A DNA stretch of 64,000 nucleotides. Origin: Spirochaetaceae bacterium (GTDB taxonomy: Bacteria > Spirochaetota > Spirochaetia > Treponematales > Treponemataceae). This document shows, one piece after another, positions 1-7,806 of this stretch (positions are counted from its first letter, which is position 1; each line of letters begins with the position of its first letter). The position numbers and the translations under genes are program-made. The DNA is taken from assembly GCA_017618015.1 (NCBI GenBank), contig JAFZVC010000065.1:100210-164209 (forward strand). Reading direction: 5' to 3'. The notes beneath the pieces were generated by a model. It did not search any database and was not told where the DNA came from. It was given only the letters and a program-made list of their open reading frames with translations.

Positions 1-573
1 AAGACAAAACCCGGTATGAAAGTCGTTTCAAGCAGCTTCCTTATGGACTGCCCCAACAAATCGCTGGGAGAAGACGGTCTTCTTGTCTACGCGGACTGCG
101 TTGTCATGCCCTGCCCTACAGCCGAGGAGCTTGCTCATATCGCAGTTTCGGCTGCGGAAACAGCAAGGGTTCTGTGCGGCATTAAAGAGCCAAGGGTCGC
201 ACTGCTTTCATTCTCGACGAAAGGCAGCGCGAAACACGATCTTGTAAACAAAGTGCAGGAAGCGACAGCTATTGCGCATCAGCTTGCCCCAGATTTGCTT
301 CTTGACGGCGAGATGCAGTTCGATGCGGCTCTTGTACCGGAAGTAGGTGCGTCAAAAGCTCCGGGAAGCCCGGTCGCAGGCCGCGCCAACGTCCTGATTT
401 TCCCAGATTTGCAGGCTGGCAATATCGGCTACAAGATAACACAGCGCATTGGTGGCGCGGAATGTTTCGCCGTTCTTCAGGGACTTGCAAAGCCCTGTAA
501 CGACCTTTCCCGCGGTTGCTCCGTTGAGGACATCGTAAACACTGTCGCAATGACAGCAGTGCAGGCACAATAA
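1..573 (+). CDS. pta: Phosphate acetyltransferase, C-terminal part (cut by window edge)
   Basis: The reading frame is open from base 1 to the TAA at 571-573, giving about 190 residues; the N-terminal part lies outside the window. The visible segment matches the end of the PTA_PTB catalytic domain: a Pro-Gly block followed by VSSxFLM near the edge, LLSFSTKGSA, DGEMQFDAAL, then SPVAGRANVLIFPDLQAGNIGYK and an ending rich in small residues. Phosphate acetyltransferase interconverts acetyl-CoA and acetyl phosphate in the cytosol and normally works with acetate kinase to make ATP during fermentation. The family assignment rests on these conserved blocks. Whether this is the short form or the long form with an N-terminal P-loop domain cannot be seen. 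Confidence 0.93.
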   Translation, partial: KTKPGMKVVSSSFLMDCPNKSLGEDGLLVYADCVVMPCPTAEELAHIAVSAAETARVLCGIKEPRVALLSFSTKGSAKHDLVNKVQEATAIAHQLAPDLLLDGEMQFDAALVPEVGASKAPGSPVAGRANVLIFPDLQAGNIGYKITQRIGGAECFAVLQGLAKPCNDLSRGCSVEDIVNTVAMTAVQAQ

Positions 574-591
574 CGCCCCGCAAAATCCGGT

Positions 592-741
592 AAGTAACTG
601 CGTCATGGAAGACGCAGTTACTTCGCGCAAAGGATTGTAGGGGCGGCGAAGCCGTTGCCGCTTGTTGAGTAATTAACAAGCGGCAATGGAGCGTAGTTAG
701 CGCAGAACCCCGAAAAGCCTGACCGCCGCTGTCAGGCGGCG
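592..741. repeat. GC-rich intergenic hairpin cluster
   Basis: The gap after pta holds three inverted repeats in a row. The first has perfect 13-bp arms at 592-604 and 611-623. The second has perfect 12-bp arms at 655-666 and 675-686. The third is a shorter GC-rich pair around 718-741. The first has no T-run, so a classical terminator for pta is not clear. The stretch at 631-656 is, in reverse complement, nearly the same as 14301-14326 (24 of 26 bases), which marks it as a member of a dispersed intergenic family. Confidence 0.7.
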
Positions 742-763
742 GATGCGCCTTCCCTATAAAAAA

Positions 764-796
764 AAGGGGCTGCCCTTTCTTTTTGGACAGCCCCTT
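764..796 (-). terminator. Rho-independent terminator of the afu-like transporter operon
   Basis: A 12-bp stem with one mismatch pairs 764-775 with 785-796 around a 9-base loop. Read on the minus strand it is followed by a run of at least seven T (bases 757-763). It lies just past the stop codon of the ATPase gene at 803. Confidence 0.85.
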
Positions 797-802
797 AAAA
801 CC

Positions 803-1888
803 TTACAGAATATGCAGATTCTTGCTGTCGAATGACAGGAATGCCTTATCGCCCACCTTGTAGAGCTTGCGGCTCTTCGGGTTATACTCCGTAATCTTTA
901 CCATCGTTCCGCCTACCATAACCTGATAGTACTGGTACGCGCCCATGAACGTTGAAAGGATAACCTCGCACGGGATTTTTCCCTCGTCTGCGAGCGTTAC
1001 CGACTCTGGACGAAGAACGATTTTGCATGTGTCGCCTGGCTTGATGCCAGCGTTTCCGCCAGCCTCGATTTCCGCACCGTCAACCTTTACGCGCACTGTC
1101 TCGCCCTCAACAGCCTTTGCCTCACCATCAAGGAAGTTAACCTCACCGATGAAGTCCGCGACGAACTCGCTCTGCGGTCTGTAGTAGATATCCTGCGGCG
1201 TTCCTTTCTGTGCAATCTTACCCTTGTGCATAAGGATAATCTCGTCTGAAAGGCTCATTGCCTCGGACTGGTCGTGCGTTACGTAGATTGCCGTAATGCC
1301 GAGCCGCTGCTGAATCTTGCGAATCTCCGTGCGCATCGTGACGCGAAGCTTGGCGTCAAGGTTCGAGAGAGGCTCGTCAAAAAGAAGAACGCCAGGCTGC
1401 ATCACGAGCGCACGCGCAAGGGCGACGCGCTGCTGCTGACCACCGGAAAGCTGGTTCGTCATGCGCTCTTCCATGCCAGTAAGCTCAACAAGGTCGAGCA
1501 TGTTCATGACTTTCTCTTTGATTTCCGCTTTCGGAAGCTTGCGGAGTTTCAATCCGTAAGCAATGTTGTCGAACACGTTGTAATGCGGAAGCAAAGCGTA
1601 GCTCTGGAACACCATTGCGGTGTCACGCTTATTCGGGGTCAGCTCGTTAATAGCTTCGTCGCCAAGGTAAATCTCTCCTTTGTCAGGGCTTTCAAAGCCG
1701 GCTATCATACGCAACGTCGTCGTTTTCCCGCAGCCGGAAGGCCCCAGCAGCGTGACAAAGCTACCCGGCTTAATGTCGAGCGAAACATTGTCTACGGCGG
1801 CGAAATCTTTTTTCGTCTTTGGATCCTGATAAATCTTCGTTATATTCTCAAGTCTTACGCCCTTTGGGGCTTTGTTGTTTTCCATCAT
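803..1888 (-). CDS. ABC transporter ATP-binding protein (AfuC/FbpC/PotA-type)
   Basis: Cytosolic ATPase of a binding-protein-dependent importer, 361 aa. Walker A GPSGCGKTT is near residues 49-57, followed by a Q-loop (VFQSYALLPH), the signature LSGGQQQRVALARAL, Walker B LLFDEPLSNLD and the H-loop YVTHDQ. The last ~110 residues fit the TOBE regulatory domain typical of iron, sugar-phosphate and polyamine importers. It is the last gene of an operon after the binding protein (3818-4867) and the fused permease (1921-3657), with a 32-bp gap. Two ATGs are adjacent (1888 and 1885); an AGAGGA ribosome site fits either. Automatic pipelines tend to call this family an iron(III) importer, but AfuABC proteins elsewhere carry hexose phosphates, and the neighbouring sensory triad favours that here by inference. 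Confidence 0.92.
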   Translation of the reverse strand: MMENNKAPKGVRLENITKIYQDPKTKKDFAAVDNVSLDIKPGSFVTLLGPSGCGKTTTLRMIAGFESPDKGEIYLGDEAINELTPNKRDTAMVFQSYALLPHYNVFDNIAYGLKLRKLPKAEIKEKVMNMLDLVELTGMEERMTNQLSGGQQQRVALARALVMQPGVLLFDEPLSNLDAKLRVTMRTEIRKIQQRLGITAIYVTHDQSEAMSLSDEIILMHKGKIAQKGTPQDIYYRPQSEFVADFIGEVNFLDGEAKAVEGETVRVKVDGAEIEAGGNAGIKPGDTCKIVLRPESVTLADEGKIPCEVILSTFMGAYQYYQVMVGGTMVKITEYNPKSRKLYKVGDKAFLSFDSKNLHIL

Positions 1889-1920
1889 ATTATTCCTCTA
1901 AATCTGTTGTAAAATGTCGC

Positions 1921-3657
1921 CTACTCTTCTTCCACGCGCATCGGGCGGCTTGTTCCGAACCGCTTAAGGATTGCGTTCATTATCGTTATAGCCGCATACG
2001 TGATGATGATAAGAATCGTCGCGTAGGCGCATGCAATTCCGTAGTTTCCTTTCTCCGCATGCTCATTGATGCGCACCGTAATAAGCAGGAACTTTGGAGT
2101 TACGAGCAGGATAATCGCCGAAATAGCGGTTATCGAGCGGACGAACGTTGTAACAAGTCCGGAGAAGAACGACTCTTTGATGAGCGGCAGCGTGACGGAA
2201 ACGAATACCTTTCCACTGTCCGCGCCCATGTCGTAGGCGGCTTCCTCAATAGACTTGTCTATCTGGCGCAATGCGGCGATACCGCTGCGCGTACCAATTG
2301 GCAGCGAGCGCACGATAAACACGATTACGAGAATCGCGCCCGTACCGTAAAGCCCCTGCAAAATGCCAGAGTGGAACAAACCGGAGTTGTAACCGCGGAT
2401 GAATCCGACACCAAGAACCGTTCCTGGAACAGCCATCGCCAGCATCGCGACGAACTCCATGAAGCCTTTTCCGTGGAATTTCCGCTTTACAACGAGGTAC
2501 GCTATTATCATCGAAAGCAAAGCCGTTATTGGCGCAGCTATGAGCGACAACATGATAGAGTCCGTAAAGACGCGGTATCCGTTGTTCTTGAAAACGTATT
2601 CGTACCATTTGAAAGAAAGACTGTAGTCGCGGCCCCAAAGCTTGAACAGTGATCCAAGCGGAACGAGAGCGTACATGACGAGCACGAAAATCGTGACGAG
2701 CGTACAAATTGAAACGAGCGGGATGCGGACGCTTCTGTCGGTCATAAGAGCACGGCCACGGGAAGCTTTTCCAGTAAGGGTCGCGACGGACTTGCGCTCA
2801 AGCCAGTATTTCTCGAGTATGAAAAGTCCCATCGAAACACAAAGAAGAACGACAGCCATTGCCGTCGCTCCGCTCTTGTCGTAAGCGCCAGTCAGCTGAA
2901 GATAAATCGACGTAGCGAGCGTATCGAAGTTACCGCCAATAATCATCGGGTTAGCGAAGTCTGCTACCGACTCGATGAAAGAAACGAGGAAAGCGTTTCC
3001 AAGACCGGGAAGCAGAAGCGGCAAAGTAACTGTCGTGAATACCTTCCAGCGAGAGGCTCCCATATTGCGGGCAGCTTCCTCAAGAGAAGGATCTATGTTC
3101 TTAAGAAGTCCCTTGAGCATCAAATAGCATACAGGGAAAAACGTAAGTGTCTGTACGAGCGCAATACCGCGCCAGCCGTAAAGGCTTGTGGTGCTTAATC
3201 CGAGCAGATTGCGCGTAATAATACCGGTGCGTCCGAAAAGAAGGATCGCGGAAAGCGAAAGGACGAACGGCGGTGAAACGACAGGCAGAACAGAAACCAT
3301 GCCGAACAGCTTGCGTACGATTTTTGAGCCTACATCGACATAAGAGTCAACGTACGCGAAAAGAAAGCCAAGAAGCGTCGCGCCTATACCTGAGACAAGA
3401 CCCAGGAAAAGCGTGTTCGAGATAGCCTGCCTGAAGGTCGGCATCTTGAAAATGCGGATAAAGTTCTCAAATCCGATCGTTCTTTTTGTAACATCTCCGA
3501 CAGTCGTTTCAACGACGGCGCTGTCGGTAAGCAGGATAGCGAGCGGATATACTATAAAAAGCAGCAGGAACAGAAATATACCGATTATTGCCGTTATAAG
3601 AATCGGGTCGGCAAAAAGTTTTTTTCTGTCCAGGGATTTACCTTGAGCGTTAGCCAT
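1921..3657 (-). CDS. ABC transporter permease, fused two-domain (AfuB/FbpB-type)
   Basis: Integral membrane protein of 578 aa with two tandem BPD_transp_1 units, so one polypeptide can form the whole translocation pore. The first transmembrane segment is near residues 17-40. Each half carries an EAA coupling loop for the ATPase: EEAARNMGASRWKVF followed by LPLLLPG in the first half, and EEAAYDMGADSGKVF followed by LPLIKES in the second. The start ATG at 3657 has an AGGAA site six bases upstream. It sits between the binding-protein gene and the ATPase gene; a terminator-like hairpin in the 160-bp gap upstream probably lowers its expression relative to the binding protein. Fused permeases of this length are the rule in the FbpB/AfuB family. 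Confidence 0.92.
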   Translation of the reverse strand: MANAQGKSLDRKKLFADPILITAIIGIFLFLLLFIVYPLAILLTDSAVVETTVGDVTKRTIGFENFIRIFKMPTFRQAISNTLFLGLVSGIGATLLGFLFAYVDSYVDVGSKIVRKLFGMVSVLPVVSPPFVLSLSAILLFGRTGIITRNLLGLSTTSLYGWRGIALVQTLTFFPVCYLMLKGLLKNIDPSLEEAARNMGASRWKVFTTVTLPLLLPGLGNAFLVSFIESVADFANPMIIGGNFDTLATSIYLQLTGAYDKSGATAMAVVLLCVSMGLFILEKYWLERKSVATLTGKASRGRALMTDRSVRIPLVSICTLVTIFVLVMYALVPLGSLFKLWGRDYSLSFKWYEYVFKNNGYRVFTDSIMLSLIAAPITALLSMIIAYLVVKRKFHGKGFMEFVAMLAMAVPGTVLGVGFIRGYNSGLFHSGILQGLYGTGAILVIVFIVRSLPIGTRSGIAALRQIDKSIEEAAYDMGADSGKVFVSVTLPLIKESFFSGLVTTFVRSITAISAIILLVTPKFLLITVRINEHAEKGNYGIACAYATILIIITYAAITIMNAILKRFGTSRPMRVEEE

Positions 3658-3684
3658 TTTTATTCCTATTTTGTTGTTATAAAA

Positions 3685-3715
3685 AAAGCGTCCGAAAAAA
3701 ACATGCGGACGCTTT
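3685..3715 (-). terminator. Intercistronic terminator/attenuator between binding protein and permease
   Basis: A perfect 10-bp stem (3685-3694 with 3706-3715) around an 11-base loop is followed on the minus strand by a T-run. It lies inside the operon, upstream of the permease start at 3657. Partial read-through here would give more binding protein than membrane complex, a common arrangement in ABC importers. Confidence 0.8.
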
Positions 3716-3725
3716 GCAAAAAATA

Positions 3726-3805
3726 AGGCTGCCCTACCCCATCCGGGCGAAATGACTCTCCCAAATCTTTCGAATCGCCCGAAAAACAGGGATAGGCGCC
3801 AGCCT
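3726..3805 (-). other. Structured RNA element in the binding protein-permease intercistronic gap
   Basis: Nested complementary arms fold this stretch. The outer 6 bp pair 3726-3731 with 3800-3805. Next, 3733-3739 pairs with 3789-3796 with one bulged base. The inner 7-bp stem pairs 3744-3750 with 3775-3781, around a loop with an alternative pairing. It begins 12 nt past the binding-protein stop on the minus strand and precedes the terminator at 3685-3715. A role in protecting the upstream mRNA from 3' decay is an inference. Confidence 0.5.
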
Positions 3806-3817
3806 AAAAAGCTTAAC

Positions 3818-4867
3818 TTACTTTGTCTTTACGCGGTCATCGTTAGCGATAACCTCGAAGAACTCTGCGTAATACTTAGGTCCGTTAACCTTAGCATCGT
3901 CGAAGTCGTAAACAATTGTCTCAATCTTATCAAGACCAGCGTTAACAGCAGCCTCAACAGGCTTTGCGTTGTCGATTACGAGGAACTGGTATGAACCGTT
4001 GTCCTGAGCGAGGTTTACGCAGTCTGGTGAAAGAGCGAATTCGATGAACTTCTTTGCGTTGTCAAGGTTCTTGCAGCCCTTGAAGATAGCTGTTGCACCA
4101 ATCTCGTATGATGTTCCAGAAGCAGGAGCGCACATACCGAGGTTGTCATAACCATTGTCTACGATCTGGTATACTACGTCATGAAGGAATCCAACACCAA
4201 TTACGATTTCGCCTGTTGGAACAAGCTTTGAAGGACCTGAACCAGATTTTGTGTACTGACAGATGTTCTTATCAACAGCCTTGAAGTACTCCATAGCAGC
4301 AGCTTCACCCTTCATCTGAACCATTGTGTTAACGATGAGCTTTCCTGTTCCAGCTGTGTTCGGGTTAGAGAAAGATACAAGACCTTTGTACTCAGGTTTT
4401 GCAAGGTCGTCCCAGTCCTTCGGTGGCTGGAGTCCAAGGCGAGCAAGCTCTTCTTTGTTCCAGAAGAAGCCAAGGATACCACGGTAGATACCGTACCAGT
4501 TGTTGTCAACATCTTTGAACTGCTTTCCTACAAGGTGAGAAGCATTCTTTGCTTCATAAGGAAGGAGAAGGCCTTTTCCAGCTGCTTCGTTGTACGGGTC
4601 TGTTGTACCGCCGAACCATACGTCAGCAGAAGGTTTTCCGTTCTCTTCTTCAATCTTTGTAAGAACTTCACCTGTTGAAAGACGCTGATATGTCGTCTTA
4701 ATACCTGTCTGCTTCTCGAACTGAGCGCAAACTGCAGAAAGATATTCTTCCTCACATGAGCCGTAAACAACGAGTTCGCCGGCATCCTTTACTGTTTCTT
4801 TTTTGCCACCTGCAAAAACTGAACATACGATGAGCAGGCAGAGCAGAACGCTTAAAAGTTTCTTCAT
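3818..4867 (-). CDS. Periplasmic solute-binding protein of the Afu/Fbp-like importer
   Basis: Extracytoplasmic binding protein of 349 aa, SBP family 1/6 (AfuA/FbpA-like). I chose the ATG at 4867 because it starts a clear signal peptide (MKKLLSVLLCLLIVC, then SVFA/GGKKE) and has an AGGAGG site eight bases upstream; the open frame continues to 5002 without such signals. GGKKE after the cleavage site is common in Treponema exported proteins. The mature part has the family's LVVYGS beginning and a DVWFGGT block near residue 80. It is the first gene of the binding protein-permease-ATPase operon and has a paralogue in the sensory triad (7803-8852). Iron or a sugar phosphate are the main substrate candidates; no ligand residue could be verified by eye. 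Confidence 0.9.
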   Translation of the reverse strand: MKKLLSVLLCLLIVCSVFAGGKKETVKDAGELVVYGSCEEEYLSAVCAQFEKQTGIKTTYQRLSTGEVLTKIEEENGKPSADVWFGGTTDPYNEAAGKGLLLPYEAKNASHLVGKQFKDVDNNWYGIYRGILGFFWNKEELARLGLQPPKDWDDLAKPEYKGLVSFSNPNTAGTGKLIVNTMVQMKGEAAAMEYFKAVDKNICQYTKSGSGPSKLVPTGEIVIGVGFLHDVVYQIVDNGYDNLGMCAPASGTSYEIGATAIFKGCKNLDNAKKFIEFALSPDCVNLAQDNGSYQFLVIDNAKPVEAAVNAGLDKIETIVYDFDDAKVNGPKYYAEFFEVIANDDRVKTK

Positions 4868-4905
4868 TTTAGTTCCTCCTGATTTTTCAGAAACGCACAA
4901 TAGCG

Positions 4906-4964
4906 TTTCCTGCCCGTTTTCGGGCTGATAATAGAAGTATAAAACGTGAATTTCCTGCCCGCAA
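4906..4964 (-). promoter_or_regulatory. Promoter of the transporter operon with flanking 11-bp direct repeats
   Basis: On the minus strand a -35 TTGCGG (4959-4964) and -10 TATACT (4936-4941) are separated by exactly 17 bp. The 11-bp sequence TTTCCTGCCCG (plus-strand reading) occurs at 4906-4916 and 4951-4961, 45 bp apart; one copy touches the -35 and the other lies in the leader. Two small inverted repeats also lie in the leader (gcccg/cgggc at 4912-4925, gaaacgc/gcgtttc at 4890-4909). AraC-type regulators such as the adjacent one often bind direct repeats, so these are candidate sites. Confidence 0.6.
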
Positions 4965-5039
4965 TGGATGATTTCTGGCAAAATATCCCAAAAACTGAAC
5001 AAAAGGAAGAGAGGGAGAGAAAGTTATGGGCGTACCCGC

Positions 5040-5170
5040 GCCGGCTTAATTGCCGTCGCGGTCGGGCTTTGCGGGGCTCCGGCATTCGCCTACGACCACG
5101 CTAACGCGTGTTTGCGCTTCGCAGTCAGGTCGTCGACCATCCTGCTCGCGCACCCCTACAATCCCTTACG
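5040..5170. repeat. GC-rich dispersed intergenic repeat
   Basis: The gap between the binding protein and the response regulator is filled from about 5040 by GC-rich sequence ending in CCCCTACAATCCCT (5153-5166). The same end is found near 14316-14329 and, inverted, near 631-645. No gene is supported here. Confidence 0.55.
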
Positions 5171-5180
5171 CAGATGCTTG

Positions 5181-5972
5181 TTATTTCTTCAGGACTGCAC
5201 CAGCCCCTTTAACAAACTCCGTCGGGGAGACGGACGTATATTCTTTGAAGACGCGGTGAAACTGCTTGTACTCCGAAAATCCAGTCATGTCCGCGACCTC
5301 GTAAACGCGGTACTCTTTTGTGGAAAGCAGCTCGACCGCCTTTTGAATACGGTATCCGTTCAAAAAATCGAGGAACGTTTTTCCGCACTCGGTCTTAAAC
5401 ACCCTGCTCAGATAACTGCTGCTTATGTTAAGCTCCGACGCGATGCTTTCTATACTCAGATGGTCTTTCCAGTCCGTCTCTATGCGCTGCAAGGCGTATT
5501 TTACGTGCGGATTATCAACCTGCATGTTCCGCAGCGTCACCGATTCGCCATCCGCACCGGCAGACACAAGTTCCGCCGCCTGCCTGCTCCGCTTCTCCGC
5601 GTCTATCCGAACCGCCGCTTTTTCCATGAGCTCGGCAAGTTTTTCATCGCTCACCGGCTTGAGCAAATAATCGAACACTTTAAGCGATATAGAGCGGCGG
5701 GCATAATCAAAGTCAGAATAGCTCGTAAGAACGACGGGCAGAAACTCCAAGCCCTCATTCTGCGCTGTCTCTATCATCGTAAGACCGTCCATCACAGGCA
5801 TTTTTATGTCTGTGATAACGAGGTCGGGCTTGTGCTGTTTTATCGCTTCCAAGCCTTCCTGCCCGTTAGCGCAGGCGGCAACAACGACAGCATCCATCGA
5901 AAGCCAGTCGACGGTACAGAGCAAACCTTTGCGAATTATATCTTCATCTTCAACGATTATTACTTTCGTCAC
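5181..5972 (-). CDS. Response regulator, receiver plus AraC-type DNA-binding domain (YesN-like)
   Basis: Cytosolic transcription regulator of 263 aa. Residues 1-120 form a receiver: acidic pocket VEDED at 8-12, phospho-acceptor Asp55 in VITDIKMP, Thr83 in LTSYSDF and Lys105 in DYLLKP. Residues ~160-258 form a double helix-turn-helix of the AraC type (IESIASELNISSSYLSRVFK, then VADMTGFSEYKQFHRVFKE and SPTEF). The start is GTG at 5972 after a G-rich ribosome site; it overlaps the kinase gene by 23 bp, pointing to coupled translation. HptR of Staphylococcus and YesN of Bacillus have the same design. The likely target is the adjacent transporter operon, whose promoter carries direct repeats; that link is inferred. 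Confidence 0.93.
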   Translation of the reverse strand: MTKVIIVEDEDIIRKGLLCTVDWLSMDAVVVAACANGQEGLEAIKQHKPDLVITDIKMPVMDGLTMIETAQNEGLEFLPVVLTSYSDFDYARRSISLKVFDYLLKPVSDEKLAELMEKAAVRIDAEKRSRQAAELVSAGADGESVTLRNMQVDNPHVKYALQRIETDWKDHLSIESIASELNISSSYLSRVFKTECGKTFLDFLNGYRIQKAVELLSTKEYRVYEVADMTGFSEYKQFHRVFKEYTSVSPTEFVKGAGAVLKK

Positions 5973-7806
5973 GTCTTCCCCCCTTTGATGCAGTGCGATA
6001 AGGCAGCCTTATGCGCACGACCGTTCCCTTGCCTTGTCCGCTTTCAACAGAAAGTCCGTATTTTTCGCCGTAAAGAAGCTTGATGCGTCGCTGCACATTA
6101 AAAAGCCCGATATGGTTCGTCGCGTTTTCCGGCGTTGAAAGCAGCGACTGCACTTGTTTCAGCGTTTCCTCATCCATGCCGCTACCTGTGTCAGAAATCG
6201 TCAGCAAAAGCTGGCTTTCACCCGCGCTGGAATATTGCGCACCGGATGATGCTGCTTTTTCCGCACGTACCGATATCCGCATGGACGGAACGCCCTCAAA
6301 TCCGTATTTAACAGCGTTTTCTATAACAGGCTGCACAATCAGTTTTGGGATTACGGCATCCATGCAGTCATCGGAAACGACTATATCAAAGCTGAACTTG
6401 CTGCCGAACCGCGTTTCAAGAATCGCCAAGTAATTTTCTATATACTTAAGGTCTTCAGCAAGCTCAACGTAAGAGTTTTCCGAGTTAAGGCTGTAGCGCA
6501 GAAGCTCCGAAAGGCTCACAACAGTCCGCACAGCACCGTCTGGATCAAGTTTTACTAGATAGCGGACAGTCGCCAGAGTGTTATACAGAAAATGCGGATT
6601 GAACTGCATTTCAAGCTGCTTCAGTTCCGATATGTACTTTGCCTTCGTCTCTTTTTCGTTCTCGGCGATAAGACGCTTTATATCATCGAGCATCTTGTTG
6701 TACGCCTCGCCAATCGTCTGAAACTCAACGTTTCCACGGATATCAACGCGGTTCTCCAATATACCGTCCTCAACATCGTGGAATGCCACAACAAGCTCGT
6801 CTATGGTACGCGTCTTATCTGCCGCAATTTTGCCACCACTGACGAACATCGCGACGGACAGCACAACAAGCAGGATAACTGCGAGCAGAACGAGCGTTAT
6901 CACGGCTTTTTTCATCTGCGAAACGTCGATTATCGTGTAAACGGAAAGCGATCCGCCGCAGATGTCGCTTCTGTATACGGCATCGTAGCCTGTTATCGAT
7001 ATAGCTCCATTTTCTGTCCTGTAGTCGGATGAAAGCCTGTTCATGTCGTCAAGATAATAGCGATTTGTCGTGACAAAAACATTCCTGAAAGAGTCTGTTA
7101 TGACGTATGGCGAGCTTATTGACCGCAGCGCGTCCTGAACGTTCTTACCGGTCATCGCGAAGATAAGATACCCGGAGTTTTGCTCGCCAGAGCCGCCAAC
7201 GACCGCGCTTCCTATAATTATCTCGTCGAGCGCGCTAGCGGAATATTCGTGCGATATTTCCAGAACGGCATTTCCAGGATTCTGCGCCATTCTCTGAAGC
7301 GGTCCCCACTCTATCTCTTTTTGATATGATGGGATACGGAACGTCTGCGATGAATCGCCCTGTAAAAGAACTGCAAAATCATTGTCTACGACGGCAAAAT
7401 TCGCGGCGATGCTCTGCTTTCTGACAAACTCTTTTAGTGTGGAATATGCCTCCGAAACAAGATTTTTATCAGTTTTCATGCGGTTTATATCAGGCCCGGT
7501 CGCCGCTTCTTCAACACCAGTTGCACCCATCGTCCCTGGAGTGTTGCTTCTGCCCGAAAGCTCCGCGGCTTTTTCCATATAGTTTTCGACAGCTTCTTCC
7601 AAAACGGCGCATATCGTGTTGCAATCACCTTCTGCCTTGCGGTTAATGCTGACCGACCAGATAATTCCAGCGCATAGTGTTATAAGAACAAAAAGTGCCG
7701 CGACCGGGATAAACGCATACGATATAAATGCCGTGCGGATTTCGTCACGGAAGTGAAGAGGCTTTTTGGATTTGCGTGAAGTTTGCGAATCTCTCGGCTT
7801 TTTCAT
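5950..7806 (-). CDS. Sensor histidine kinase, YesM/LytS-type
   Basis: Membrane sensor kinase of about 618 aa. A transmembrane helix near residues 25-50 is followed by a ~250-residue extracytoplasmic domain, a second helix near 300-325, a HAMP-like segment, the His_kinase domain with phospho-His motif QFNPHFLYNTL, and a HATPase domain with N-box (IVQPVIENAVKYG) and G-box (SDTGSGMDEE). The ATG at 7806 overlaps the stop of the upstream binding-protein gene as ATGA, and the end overlaps the regulator gene by 23 bp, so all three are coupled. An in-frame ATG at 7821 is an alternative start. The extracytoplasmic domain probably reads the ligand state of the lipoprotein encoded just upstream, as HptS does with HptA. 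Confidence 0.92.
   Translation of the reverse strand: MKKPRDSQTSRKSKKPLHFRDEIRTAFISYAFIPVAALFVLITLCAGIIWSVSINRKAEGDCNTICAVLEEAVENYMEKAAELSGRSNTPGTMGATGVEEAATGPDINRMKTDKNLVSEAYSTLKEFVRKQSIAANFAVVDNDFAVLLQGDSSQTFRIPSYQKEIEWGPLQRMAQNPGNAVLEISHEYSASALDEIIIGSAVVGGSGEQNSGYLIFAMTGKNVQDALRSISSPYVITDSFRNVFVTTNRYYLDDMNRLSSDYRTENGAISITGYDAVYRSDICGGSLSVYTIIDVSQMKKAVITLVLLAVILLVVLSVAMFVSGGKIAADKTRTIDELVVAFHDVEDGILENRVDIRGNVEFQTIGEAYNKMLDDIKRLIAENEKETKAKYISELKQLEMQFNPHFLYNTLATVRYLVKLDPDGAVRTVVSLSELLRYSLNSENSYVELAEDLKYIENYLAILETRFGSKFSFDIVVSDDCMDAVIPKLIVQPVIENAVKYGFEGVPSMRISVRAEKAASSGAQYSSAGESQLLLTISDTGSGMDEETLKQVQSLLSTPENATNHIGLFNVQRRIKLLYGEKYGLSVESGQGKGTVVRIRLPYRTASKGGRRDESNNR

Noticed and set aside
803..4867. 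Definite assignment as an iron(III) importer
   Set aside because: The AfuABC/FbpABC family includes hexose-phosphate importers and the genomic context favours sugar phosphates, so no substrate-specific symbol was given.
4968..6083. 371-codon plus-strand frame
   Set aside because: It lies over the response regulator and kinase genes in the opposite strand; the protein is Arg/His-rich with no domain, while the minus-strand genes have clear motifs.
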